The notes beneath the pieces were generated by a model that was given only the letters and a program-made list of their open reading frames with translations, searched no databases and was not told the origin of the DNA. Shown here piece after piece: positions 23,516 to 33,774 of a stretch of DNA of 64,000 bases (position 1 is the first letter of the stretch; every line of letters begins with the position of its first letter). The DNA is taken from the NCBI RefSeq assembly GCF_008831285.2, contig NC_045147.1, positions 13,928,854 through 13,992,853 of the forward strand. The letters are read 5' to 3'. The translations under genes were made by a program, and so were the position numbers. This DNA comes from Nymphaea colorata. Lineage: Eukaryota; Streptophyta; Magnoliopsida; Nymphaeales; Nymphaeaceae.

Positions 23516-24760
23516 TCGCATGCTTAAATTACTTAACAAGCTTTACATAAGTGACTGCTGTACTTAGTAAAAACATACAAATAATGACTAATTCTTTATC
23601 TTGGTTTCTTTGAAGATCTCCAATTCAACCAAAAGCCAAAATCAACCCACGTGCAATTTTGTTCTTCTTTGAAATAATAACTCGAAAGCAAGTTTTTTTA
23701 CATAAATCAATGACAAAAAGGTGTCTGTTAACTCACCATTGTCAATATCCAGGTCATCACATGCGAATTAATCACTTCTTGGCATGAGAAGATAGTCCCT
23801 ACAACAAATTTATTTTAAACTTTATGATCTACCAAGGTTTGAGAAGTAGAGAGTTAGGCTCAGTTGGTTATTTGCCTAGCTCATCCACAAAATCTCCTGC
23901 AGTTGGTTATTTGCCAAATTGTTAATCTGAATAACCAAAGCTTATTTTCCAGCTTAAATTGATCCGCAACAAGATCACCATATTCACTGTTGAGTTCAAA
24001 AAACTCCACATCTCAAGTGTCAAGCATTCACATAATTTCATAAAACAATTTAGATTATTTTGATCATTCCGCATACCCAATGCACATACATTTTACAAAC
24101 TTGTTATTCACTTGTCAAATTCGCAACTCTTATTCTACATGAGCTATAGAGGTGCTTGCCATGTTCAAGAGAACCTCAAGCAAATATTGAGAGCAATGTA
24201 CTAGAATGATTTGGATCCCACAGATCAATAACTAGCATAATATGATTGATCCAATACAAATAAGATAAGCAGGTTTATATAGGTCCAAATTCAATGTAAA
24301 TATCAAATAATAATGAGATCCAAATCCAAATGCTAAAGGACAGAGATTTAAATCAAATCAATATGGATCCGAACACAACAATATTCAAAATAAAGTCCAT
24401 ACGACTATTGACGGATCCAAATGTGCTCGTATTCTAATTGCACTGTCTGTCATTCATTGTAAGGTCACTGACACTTGTTCTTCAATTCCAGATTCATTAC
24501 TTTTGATGAAATTGATCAAGGAAAAAAAAGTCTTGTGTTAGAAAAACTTAACACCAGCCTTCTCTTCCAGAGGGGAAATGGTATACATGACTTGCTCGCT
24601 ACGGCATTCATCATCTCCGTTCCTTTCAGTCTCTCGTTTCACCAGCAGCAGCCGCTGAAGTCGCCTGCGCAGCAGCCGTGTTCCACACTACATGAGGGTC
24701 TGATGAGAAGTAAGGCTTCCATTTCCCTCTCAGAATATGTCTTTGTCGGTGAGAAGGGGG
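23516..24760. other. Intergenic, nothing recognised
   Basis: AT-rich; one open frame (24,475-24,942) runs into the CT repeats and has no known domain. Confidence 0.55.
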
Positions 24761-24761
24761 A

Positions 24762-24854
24762 ACCTCTCTCTCTCTCTCTCTCTCCCTGCCATTTTCCACT
24801 GTTTTCCATTGTATCCGTTTCTCATTTGGCCTCTTCCACAGCTCTTTCGCGGAT

Positions 24855-24885
<31 letters not shown>

Positions 24886-24960
24886 GCGCCATTTTCCACT
24901 GTTTTGCATTGTATGCATTTCTCCATTTGCCTTCTTCCATAGCTCTTGTCGTGGATTGAG
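24762..24960. repeat. Tandem duplication, each unit headed by a CT microsatellite
   Basis: Two units of about 95 bp: (CT)n then CCATTTTCCACTGTTTT..CATTGTAT.C.TTTCTC..TTGCC or TTGGC..CTTCCA.AGCTCTT..CGGATTGA. The first runs about 24,764-24,856 and the second 24,857-24,960. Confidence 0.8.
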
Positions 24961-25122
24961 AGTTAATTGTTGTAATCCATTGATTGTTGGTAACCCTGTT
25001 TCTGGTGCTCATTGCTATGGGGCTTGAAGTTTCTTGAGAGTTGATCATTCCCCTTGTGTTAAATCGTTTCCCTTGTATATGCTGTAAAAATGATTTTGTT
25101 AATCTTAGACAATTCCGGGCTT

Positions 25123-25287
25123 ACCTTTCGGAGGGGTTGGACAAGAGGCGTATACCCATCCTCGCACATCGTCACTGGATGGTGGTCATTGAGCTTTGTA
25201 ATTGAAGAATGCGCCTTCGCCCTGTGTCTATGGTGAATCAACAGGTGATGCCCTTGATATGGATCTTGCTCTTGATTATAGAACATG
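25123..25287 (-). other. Exon-like open frame, unassigned
   Basis: The minus-strand frame contains QEQDPYQGHHLLIHHRHR and MCEDGYTPLVQPLRK, and runs to a donor-like AAAG|GTAAGC at about 25,124. It is histidine-rich and of unknown family, and lies about 100 bp left of the composite retroelement. It could be an exon of a gene the element landed in. Confidence 0.25.
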
Positions 25288-25386
25288 AAATGATGACTGG
25301 GTAGCTATAAATGATCAAGTCAGTAGATTTCTTAAGTAGGATTAATATGGAGTCGAGCTAATCAACCTGGCATATGTCGAAGGATA

Positions 25387-25391
25387 AATAC
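25387..25391 (+). repeat. Target-site duplication, left copy (AATAC)
   Basis: The five bases immediately before the left terminus TGTAAGC equal the five bases after the right terminus (28,513-28,517). Five-bp duplications are typical of Copia integrases. Confidence 0.85.
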
Positions 25392-25437
25392 TGTAAGCAA
25401 TAAAGGAAATGTCGACAGAGGTACAACACGATGGTCA
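25392..25437 (-). repeat. LTR end segment A
   Basis: Reverse complement reads TGACCATCGTG...TTGCTTACA. On the minus strand it follows protease coding sequence after about 60 bases of pyrimidine-rich sequence, so it acts as the downstream LTR of the truncated gag-protease unit. It is probably only the 3' (U5) part of a longer LTR, because the bases preceding it differ from those before B and C. Confidence 0.75.
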
Positions 25438-25499
25438 CGAGATAACGAGGGAATGAGAAAAGGAAAAGATAAATTGCTACTCTTGAGCTTGGGAATGTA

Positions 25500-26063
25500 G
25501 TAGACATTGGTGATCGTTAGATTTTCTCCGTTTTGGCATGCGAACGCCACCGTGCCACGTCCGTGAATGTCAACTATCGATCCATCACCAAATTTTACCG
25601 AGCCGGTGATGCCCGAGTCCATCTCAGTAAAGTGGTAGCTTTTGCCGGTCATATGGTTGCTGGCACCCGTGTCCAGGTACCACATGTCGTCGCGGCGCTT
25701 TCCCTCACATCCAAGATTCACCTGCGCGTGCGTCTCATCGAGTTTGACAAAACTCGATGGTGGCGGCTCAACGTTGTCGGTGATGGAGCACACCTGTGCC
25801 ATGAGGAGTGCTGGCTCCTCGTCATCCTCCTGGGCGAGATACGCCTTCTCGCGTTGAGGCTGTCGGCAATCTTTCGCCCAATGGCCGATCTTGCCACAGT
25901 TGTGACATTTGTCACGACTAGCGTTGTGCTCACGTCTGGACTCATCGCGTCCACTATTCCTACCGTTGTCGTCCTTCGCAGACCGATTTCCCTTCCAGCG
26001 GCGTCGTCCGCGGCCACCACTCTTGCTCGATGATCTTCCTACACCCGGCTTTGTGAGAGCCAT
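25500..26063 (-). pseudogene. Copia gag zinc knuckle and aspartic protease fragment
   Basis: The minus-strand frame contains a CCHC knuckle (CHNCGKIGHWAKDC), basic flanks (GRGRRRWKGNRSAKDD) and the protease motif WYLDTGASNHMTG, ending in NVYYIPKLKSSN. In normal Copia the pre-integrase follows; here it jumps straight to LTR sequence. It is out of frame with the gag ORF at 26,039-26,063, although Copia gag-pol is usually one frame. Confidence 0.85.
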
Positions 26064-26785
26064 TCTTCCTCGGTCAGCAATAGTTTGCTTTCCTTGGAAG
26101 CCGTGGGTGGCGGTGCTTGAGAAAGACCGCGCTCGTCGGCGCCCTTCAAACGTCCGGTGACATCTTCGATGGATAGAGTGGCAAAATCGAGCATAGTCTC
26201 GATGGTGTAGACGACATGGCCGAACCTCGGTGGAGCAGCCTGGAGGTACTTCTCAACAGCTTTCTGCTCGTCAACGGGTTCGCCATGTTCTGCGAGTTGA
26301 GCCAGCAGAGCGCTCAGCCGGAGTGCGAAATCCTCCGGATCCTCCCCTTCCTTGAACGCAATCGTCTCGTACTCGAACCGGAGCCTCTGCAGCTTCGATC
26401 GACGCACGTGATCGGAGCCAATCCGCACGGACTTGATGTAGTCCCATGCTTCCTTGGCTGTTTGCTTCAGGGCGATGGCGCGCATCATCTCCTTCGGGAC
26501 CGCCTTGATGAGTGCCTCGAGCGCCGCCCGATCTTCCTGCAGATCGGCGTCGCCGTACTCAATGGCGTCCCATAGCCCCCTTGCTTGGAGCATCACTTTC
26601 ATCACGAGTGACCAATCCGTGTAGTTGTCGTGCTCGAGCATCGGGTAGGATGTACTTCCGACCTCCCGAATCGTCCTTTGGATCACCCGATGGCGACCCC
26701 GACGTGGAACGAGCGGCGAGTTCGAGCGTCGTTCACGACCTCGGCCTTCACGGCGTGGTGACAAGCTTCCCTCGTGGTTCAACAT
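26039..26785 (-). pseudogene. Copia gag (UBN2-type) domain
   Basis: The ATG at 26,785 lies about 20 bases from the primer-binding site. The sequence includes YPMLEHDNYTDWSLVMKVML, ALKQTAKEAWDYIKS and the FEYETIAFKEGEDPEDFALR region typical of plant Copia gag, which packages RNA into virus-like particles. The frame shifts at its end, separating it from the zinc knuckle. Confidence 0.85.
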
Positions 26786-26805
26786 CTTCTGGGATCAAGC
26801 ACAAG

Positions 26806-26817
26806 GCTCTGATACCA
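26806..26817 (-). other. Primer-binding site for initiator Met tRNA
   Basis: The minus strand reads TGGTATCAGAGC, the standard plant Copia primer site complementary to the 3' end of initiator tRNA-Met, two bases inside LTR end B. This fixes the orientation and shows that TTACA is the 3' end of the LTR. Confidence 0.88.
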
Positions 26818-26819
26818 AA

Positions 26820-26865
26820 TGTAAGCAATAAAGGAAATGTCGACAGAGGTACAACACGATGGTCA
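26820..26865 (-). repeat. LTR end segment B
   Basis: Identical in length to A, and placed between the minus-strand integrase (upstream) and the primer-binding site (downstream), so it is shared as the end of one unit and the start of the next. Confidence 0.8.
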
Positions 26866-27443
26866 CGAGAGATGTGAACCCGACGAGCAACCGGATCAAA
26901 CAAGCGATATGCCTTTGACCCTGGTTCGTAGCCAAGCAACACCATCTTCTGGCTGCGATCATCAAGCTTCTTCAGATCTGGTCGAGAGACCTTCACATGC
27001 GCGATGCAACCAAATGTGCGCAGGAAGGAGACATACGGCTTCCTCCCATGCCAAGCTTCAAATGGTGTTTTGCCATTCAAGCTCTTCGTGGGCGATCTGT
27101 TCAAGAGGAACACTGCAGTGGTGACAGCTTCTCCCCAGAACTCGGTTGGCATCTTCTTTGCCTTGAGTAAGTTGCGTGCCATGCCGACGATGGTTTGGTT
27201 GCGCCGCTCGACGACACCATTTTGTTGAGGCGAATATGGTGCCGTGAGCTGCCGTGCAACCCCTTGATCTGCGCAGTACCGCCCGAACTCGATCGAAGTA
27301 AATTCTCCCCCTCGATCAGTTCGTAGTGTGCGTAGGCGCCGCCCAGTCTCAACCTCTACGCTGGTTTGGAACTGCTTGATGGCAGGCAATGCTTGATTTT
27401 TTCCTGCAAGGATGTATAGCCACATGTGGCGGCTGGCATCATC
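26866..27443 (-). pseudogene. Copia integrase fragment, minus orientation
   Basis: It encodes DASRHMWLY, RTDRGGEFTS, APYSPQQNGVVERRNQT and FRTFGCIAHVKV, up to RRVHIS, then enters the LTR. The second Asp and the Glu of the DDE triad are present; the first Asp lies beyond the breakpoint. It is the mirror of 27,889-28,466 with several amino-acid differences. Confidence 0.85.
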
Positions 27444-28466
27444 AGCATCGGCCAACTCGATGAGCATGGGTGCGAGGTGCTGATCCGATCGGGAGTGATG
27501 AAGATCCGTGATCAGAATCATCGTCTGTTGGCAAAGGTAACGCGCACCAAGAACCGCTTGTATATGCTCAAGTTGAATATTACAGGACCACTGTGTTTTT
27601 TGGCAAAACAAGATGAAGAGGCGTGGTTGTGGCATGCTCGCTACGGGCATCTGAATTTTGAGGCGTTAAAAAAGCTGGCGCAAGATGACATGGTGCGCGG
27701 GCTCCCCGGTCATTAATCGTCCGGTGGAGATCTGCGACCATTGCCTCGCCGGCAAGCAAAGGCGTGCTCCGTTCCCGGCGTCAACACATCATCGAGCTGA
27801 CGGCTTGCTCGATCTAGTGCACGGCGATTTGTGTGGACCCATCACACCAGCAACGAACGGCGGCAAACGCTACTTCCTCCTCCTGGTGGATGATGCCAGC
27901 CGCCACATGTGGCTATACCTCCTTGCAGGAAAAAATCAAGCATTGCCTGCCATCAAGCAGTTCCAAACCAGCGTAGAGGTTGAGACTGGGCGGTGCCTAC
28001 GCACACTACGAACTGATCGAGTGGGAGAATTTACTTCGATCGAGTTCGAGCGGTACTGCGCAGATCAAGGGGTTGCATGGCAGCTCACGGCACCATATTC
28101 GCCTCAACAAAATGGTGTCGTCGAGCGGCGCAACCAAACCATCGTCGGCATGGCACGCAGCTTACTCAAGGCAAAGAAGATGCCACCCGAGTTCTGGGGA
28201 GAAGCTGTCACCACTGCAGTGTTCCTCTTGAACAGATCGCCCACGAAGAGCTTGAATGGCAAAACACCATTTGAAGCTTGGCATGGGAGGAAGCCGTATG
28301 TCTCCTTCCTGCGCACATTTGGTTGCATCGCGCATGTGAAGGTCTCTCGACCAGATCTGAAGAAGCTTGATGATCGCAGCCAGAAGATGGTGTTGCTTGG
28401 CTACGAACCAGGGTCAAAGGCATATCGCTTGTTTGATCCCGTTGCTCGTCGGGTTCACATCTCTCG
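27437..28466 (+). pseudogene. Copia pre-integrase and integrase, plus orientation
   Basis: It begins IISIGQLDEHG (pre-integrase), continues WHARYGHLNFEAL and HCLAGKQRRAPF, then has the integrase core with all three acidic residues (HGDLCGP, RTDRVGEF, NGVVERRN). One extra base near 27,708 shifts the frame between LP and VINRP. RTDRGGEF is changed to RTDRVGEF here. It ends in RRVHIS directly at LTR end C, where reverse transcriptase would normally follow. Confidence 0.87.
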
Positions 28467-28512
28467 TGACCATCGTGTTGTACCTCTGTCGACATTTCCT
28501 TTATTGCTTACA
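28467..28512 (+). repeat. LTR end segment C (inverted relative to A and B)
   Basis: TGACCATCGTG...TTGCTTACA reads on the plus strand and is followed at once by AATAC, so its 3' end is the right terminus of the whole insertion. Confidence 0.8.
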
Positions 28513-28517
28513 AATAC
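28513..28517 (+). repeat. Target-site duplication, right copy (AATAC)
   Basis: Matches 25,387-25,391 exactly. Confidence 0.85.
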
Positions 28518-29129
28518 AAGAACTGAACAGAAACTAATGTGATAGGGCAAAGGATTTGAAGACATTGTAATGCATTACCATTCAATGCAGATGCTCTAAA
28601 GCCACCACGATTTATAAGTCAAGCATTTCGTGGACGATTCAAGCTGACAAGATTTTCGAAAGGAAAGTATTAAAGTAGACAGAAACAGCAAACAAGAAGA
28701 TAATAAAGCACTTTGGGCCTGCTTTTTTCCTTGGCTCCATCCTAATAGCGCAGAGCTCGCTTCACTGTAATGCAATTTTCTTTTTTAAAATGCTCTCTAT
28801 ATCAGCAAAACGAGTTCTGCAACAGAGACCTACCTCCAACGGCAGAAGGTAAATATTTTTCTATCTTTGCATACTTCTATTCTGCTCTCTTTTTATTTTA
28901 TATGCACAAATCTACGTACACAAACCCACTAATTTGATGCATTAACTTGCACGATTCTTGGTGGTATGTTTTTTTTGGGTCATACATTGCACAACAAAAT
29001 AAAATAGAATAAGCATGTTACTGCTTCTTAAAGATAAAATGGAAGGGCCTTTTTATGAATATACTCCTTTTATTCTACAACGCCAACAGAACAGCATATG
29101 GATTCGGTTAATCATGCACAGTCTATATG
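28518..29129. other. Intergenic, nothing recognised
   Basis: AT-rich, with no gene or clear repeat. Confidence 0.55.
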
Positions 29130-29500
29130 ATCTATAAATTGTCACAAAAAATGCCGTTTTTTAAAAAAAAACGCGTATTTAACGTCAAAAACAGTTTTGC
29201 CGTATAATACCCGTACTATTCCCATTTTTTAAAAAAAAATGTCAAAAAACAAAAAATGCATATAATGCTCGTTTAATATCCGTATAGTACCTGTATTATA
29301 CGTTATTTTCCCGTTTTTTGCCTTTTTTCATTAATTATTATTTTTTATAATTTTTAAGATGTATTAAATGTTTAATTTTTAAAAAAAAATTGCTGAACTT
29401 TTCCCGTTTTATTCTTGATATATAAAACTTTGTCGTATTATATCAGTTTTTTTTCTCGCCGTTTAATACCCGTCCCCGTTTTCTGTAACAATGATATGTT
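29130..29500. repeat. Low-complexity repeat of CGTTTAATACCCGT and poly(A/T) words
   Basis: Variants of CCGTATAATACCCGT, CCCGTTTT and TTTTTAAAAAAAAA alternate over about 350 bp. This has the look of a decayed non-coding transposon. Confidence 0.45.
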
Positions 29501-29795
29501 GTGTATGTGCAGGTTCTCAATTTTATTAGTGTAGTATTTATGCACTGGAGCCTTGTATTCAGTTCATCAAAGCGCAAATATACTGAGATCTTTTCCACAG
29601 TTCATGCTTTCCAACTCGTGCATTCAAGATCTTATTAACCAGCACACCACTATGCTTTTTAACAGCCTCATTCGGTTGAGGCACCGAAACTAAATCCACA
29701 GATTTTCAAATGACAGAAGGAATAATATGGCCTCTGATTAAGTAAGCCTTCTAACTTACTGTCTTGTAGTTTCCTTGCGGTGAATCTCAGGTCTG

Positions 29796-30050
29796 TCTCT
29801 GATACCACCGTTGGAAAGGTCTGAACGAAGCTCCATCGACTCTGCAAAACAACACACAATCGACTGAACAAGGAAAGTGAGAGAAATAAAATAATACCAA
29901 AAATGGTGATTTTTTGGGGTCAAGAATTTGTTTCAAAGGGCCCATCATTCGATCTCTCTGTTCATATTGTATGATGAGGTGCTGGGCTATTTTTAACCTG
30001 AACGGCACCCGTTGGTTTTCCCTGTAGTGCACTCTTGGGCAGTCCAAAGG
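29796..30050 (-). mobile_element. Possible LTR-retrotransposon remnant (primer-site-like motif)
   Basis: The minus strand has TGGTATCAGAGA, 11 of 12 bases of the initiator Met primer site, four bases after a CA that could end an LTR (TTTCCA). The region upstream on that strand (to about 30,050) may be LTR, but no second copy is in the window. Confidence 0.3.
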
Positions 30051-31132
30051 CGAGGAGATTAGATGCAGTTTATTATCATACTAAATTTTATAACAGTTTC
30101 CATAAAGAGGAACTAATATTCTCTCATTCTTTATTTTAAAGGGCATGGCTTATGGCCACAGCCCAACAGAAACGAGTTCATCTGAGAAAATATTTACTAG
30201 TTCTTTTCACAAATCTGAATAGCCATACTCCAGTTACTCTTGCGACATTATATGAATATGCACCAGCACATCCCAATAAACTCGTACAAAATTTGTAGTT
30301 CCCAGTTGGGACGACGACTCCGATCCCCCATCTTCTTCATATGCATGAGTATGCACCCGACCAGCGACCACAGACTGGTACTTATTGCACTCTTTTCAAA
30401 TGAATTGGCATGTGCAGTTGTTTCATGATAAAATTCTTGTGGGCTGACTTTGAACCATATTTTCATCATTTCTTTTATTAATCTTAAAGACTTTGTAGCC
30501 ATCAATCTTTTACATGCACGAGAAATCATAAATGTGCATTAAAATTCCAAGATTATTGATCTTAACTAATTAATGGAGCATTTGCAGAATGACCGATTAT
30601 ATTGAGACACCATGCAAGTTTAAGCTTTCCAAATGGATGCAAACATGAGGCTGTGAAGGGATCTCTAGTACAACCAAAACCTTAAGAAAATATGTAAAAT
30701 TTTTCTTTCTTCTTTCTAAATGACACAAGCCTGCATTGAGAAATTCTCACATTCGTTCATTTTGCTACGGCTAGAGATATAGATGGCATCGTCTAAACAA
30801 CATTCAGAACAGTGATGTGTGTGTGAATTGCATAAGCATTCTCCCAGTCAATGCAAATTGGCTATTAAAAGTCTCTCTAAACCGCGGGAGTCAGCAATTT
30901 CTCCACACATGGAGGCAAAACCTGCCAGACATGCTGTTGACTCAAAGCCGGTCTAAGTTGACAGTTAGTTGCCGCTAGTTAGCTGCCAAATCTCTGCTTG
31001 TGAAATGGTTCGCCGAGTCATAGGTTGGTGGATTCCGGAAGGCCTTTGCCCTTTCTTTCGAATGAGAGCTCGGCAGCTATTCTTGGTAGTCTCACTGCAC
31101 GAGGTGGAGTCGGAGATCCCTCTCTGTATGTC
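30051..31132. other. Upstream region of the UGT gene
   Basis: No gene recognised. The frame of the UGT is open for 36 codons upstream of its ATG but has no other ATG in a good context. Confidence 0.5.
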
Positions 31133-32702
31133 ATGGAGAACCCTCACCCTCCCACCTCCTCTGCTCATCCTCACGTCTTGGTCATCCCCTATCCGGCTCA
31201 GGGCCATATGATCTCTTTGCTCGACCTCACCTACCTCCTCGCCACTCGCGGCCTCTCCCTCACCGTCGTCGTGACGCCGGCCAACCTCCCCAACCTCGAC
31301 TCTCTTCTGCACCGCTCCACCGCCGAGGCCCTCTCCGTCCAACCCCTCGTCCTTCCCTTTCCGACCTCCCCCACGCTTCCTCCGGGCGTGGAGAACGCCC
31401 AACACCTCGCTTTCCCATACTATCCCCACCTGATTCAGGCCCTCTCTGCCTTGTGGGAACCAATTGAACTGTGGTTCCGAGCCCACCCATCACCTCCGGT
31501 AGCCATCATCTCCGATTTCTTCGCCGGCTGGACCCAACACTTGGCTCGTTCGCTCGGCATTCGTCGAATCGCCTTCTACTCCACCCGTGCCCTCGTCGTC
31601 TCCGCCTTCCACTCCGTCTGGACTCACCTCCCCCAGCGTCCCGCAGATCGGTCCTCCGATGACTCCTTCCCCATCCAGCTTACGGATGTCCCTGGTTCGC
31701 CCACCCTCTCTTGGATCCACCTCCCACAAATTTATCGTAGATACCAAATCTCTGAACCCGTGTCTGAATTTCTGCACGACTCTTTCGTCGCCAATGAATC
31801 CAGCTGGGGCAGTGTGATCAACTCGTTCAGGGGCCTGGAGGCTCCATACCTTGACCATTTGGGGAGGGACGGGGCACGAGTTTGGGCCGTCGGCCCGATG
31901 CTTCCAGACGCCGGCCAGGTCTCTGGCCGGGGCGGCAAGAGCTCCGTAGCGCCGGAGAGGGTGCTGGAGTGGCTAGATTCGAAGCCCGACCGCTCTGTGG
32001 TCTACGTGTGCTTTGGCAGCCAAGCGGTGCTCTCGAACCTCCAGATGGAGCGCCTGGGGTCTGGGCTGGAGTCCAGCGGCGTCGACTTTTTATGGTGCGT
32101 CAAGGGAGCCACGACCCAAGCACGGCCGGAGGAGTACGGCCAAGGTAACTTAAAACTATACTTCTTTGAAGAAACCTTGTCAAAACATGCTGTGGATTAT
32201 GTTCATGCTTTTAGATGACATAAATGTCTATGCACCAGTACCAGCCGGGCTGGAAGAGCGAGTGCAGGAGAGGGGCCTGATCGTGAGAGGATGGATCCCA
32301 CAACTTTTAATACTAAAGCACCGCTCAATCGGCGCCTTCCTGACCCACTGCGGCTGGAACTCAACCCTAGAAGGCCTGGCGTCCGGCGTGCCGTTACTCG
32401 CCTGGCCGATGGGTGCTGACCAATACCTGAATGCTCGACTAATAGCGGATGAGCTAGGAGTGGGGGTGAGAGTTTGTGAAGGTGGTCAGGCCGTCCCGGA
32501 CCCAGCCGCATTGGCACAGGCCGTGGTCAAGTTGGTTCGCGGTCCCAACAAGGAGCGTGCTCGCGCAGCGGAGATGAAGATGCGTGCCTGCCAGGCGGTC
32601 GCGGAAGGAGGCAGCTCGCTCGCTGATGTGGAGATGCTCGTCAAGGAACTGCGCTCCCTCTGCTCACCAGGCACGGCTGATGAGCAGCAAGGCTGGGAGT
32701 AG
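31133..32702 (+). CDS. UDP-dependent glycosyltransferase, UGT89-like (family GT1)
   Basis: This predicted cytosolic enzyme transfers a sugar from a UDP-sugar to small acceptors; UGT89 members often act on flavonols or benzoates, but the acceptor here is unknown. Exon 1 is 31,133-32,144 and exon 2 is 32,239-32,702, with a 94-bp intron. Together they give 491 residues, normal for the family. The start MENPHPP is used because HVLVIPYPAQGHM then sits at the usual N-terminal place. The catalytic His is H25 in PAQGHM and the partner Asp is probably D128 (ISDFFAGW). The 44-residue PSPG donor-binding box runs from W356 (WIPQLLILKHRSIG) through HCGWNS to Q399; the last residue Gln favours UDP-glucose by family knowledge. 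Choosing the acceptor at 32,238 gives VPAGLEERV, which matches the family. The frame is intact and GC-rich compared with its flanks. The subfamily call is by overall resemblance from memory. Confidence 0.92.
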
Positions 32703-33308
32703 GATCACTCATGGAGCGGGTCAGCTAGTTTGAAGAATGTGCATTCGGATCAAAATGCAAAATTATTGTAAAAGTAAAGGGGTCTGCAATGACATACCTA
32801 ATGTTTGAGTTACTGCATTTTATTGCCCAACTTTTGTACTTGATTCTCAAAAGACTACGAGCTCTTCTATGTTTAACCATAGGAAAGTTATGAAAAGTGA
32901 ATTACACATAAAAATGTGAAATGTTTGTTCATTGCCTGCAGATTGAATGATTTTTTTATTTTTTTTAAACGAAAAGCATTTTACATGAGGAAACAGGAAA
33001 AATGCCTGCAGATGCCATGCTCTCTAGGGATCACACTGTTTGACTTCTAAAAATAAGTTATCCTGAAAGGAACACATTTTGTCTATCCCTAACCAATAAG
33101 TGTTAGAAGGATACTGCTACGGCCACTTCACTTCACCAGTGTTTGCATGGATAACTCGACCCCACACCAGGCGAATGATTGAAGCAACCAAACGTTCATA
33201 ATTCAAGTACTGCTACTGCATGACACTCTTTATGTCAAGAATCTGAAAACTTTTAGGTTGAATTTGGATAACGCCTCTAGAAGACGACCTTTTGTGAAAA
33301 CAACAAGG
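32703..33308. other. 3' flank of the UGT gene
   Basis: Non-coding; A-rich stretches after the stop (TTATTGTAAAAGTAAAGG) may include the polyadenylation region. Confidence 0.5.
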
Positions 33309-33520
33309 ATGTTCATAGATTAAGGGCGACTTATGTGTTAAGGCATTTCACCGTCACCAAAATGTTTATAGACTAAGGGCGGCTTAGGTGTTCATTTCAC
33401 CGTCACAAAAATGTTTATAGACTAAGGGCGACTTAAGCGATCAAGCATTTCGCGGTCACGAAAATGCTTATAGACTAAAGGCGGTTTAGGTGTTCAGGCA
33501 TTTTACGGTCATCATTGCCT
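33309..33520. repeat. Tandem repeat, about four units of 50-60 bp
   Basis: Units share AAATGTTTATAGACTAAGG, GCGGCTTAGGTGTT and CATTTCACCGTCAC, with increasing variation toward the right. Confidence 0.85.
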
Positions 33521-33774
33521 TGGAATGGCCTAGCTAACAACCTGCCCCTTTTCTAGACAGGCTGCTTCTTTTTTTTAATCGGCTTTTAAAAATGTACCTG
33601 GTTTCATAGGCCACTCACTCCCCTTTAAAAATGGTTTTTTTTCACCATTATTTTATAAACACTCCATTGGGGCTGTATCAGGCTACTTTTCATTTTTTAT
33701 GTAAGAGTTAATCGATGAACATTCTAAATTAATTAATAAAGCAAAAAAATATTAATGTTTTGAATAAAGCTGCG

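Larger units (their letters stand above)
25392..28512. mobile_element. Composite Ty1/Copia-derived element with inverted LTR-end termini
   Basis: A 3121-bp unit flanked by AATAC duplications. Read on the minus strand from the right it holds: LTR end C (inverted), antisense integrase and pre-integrase, then sense integrase, LTR end B, primer-binding site, gag, zinc knuckle, protease and LTR end A. The 46-bp LTR segment occurs three times (25,392-25,437, 26,820-26,865 and inverted at 28,467-28,512). Segments 26,820-27,443 and 27,889-28,512 form 624-bp inverted arms around a 445-bp spacer. No reverse transcriptase or RNase H sequence is present and there are frameshifts, so it cannot be autonomous. 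The most economical reading (inference) is a rearranged cDNA, produced by template switching, that was inserted by integrase acting on two identical ends. Confidence 0.9.

Noticed and set aside
25392-25437. A complete 46-bp LTR (TG...CA)
   Set aside because: The TG at its start is probably chance: the integrase-side joins show a TCTCGTGAC overlap, better explained by deletions ending inside a longer LTR.
25533-26575. Plus-strand open frames over the Copia gag and protease
   Set aside because: They are shadows of the minus-strand gag-protease coding sequence; only the minus frames show the zinc knuckle and DTGA motifs.
31025-31132. Longer N-terminus for the UGT beginning at 31,025
   Set aside because: The first codon is TTG, the extra 36 residues do not resemble the family, and the ATG at 31,133 places the PAQGHM motif at the normal distance.
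30965-31486. Minus-strand frame of 173 codons over the UGT
   Set aside because: Antisense shadow of GC-rich UGT exon 1; low-complexity Gly/Glu/Arg composition.
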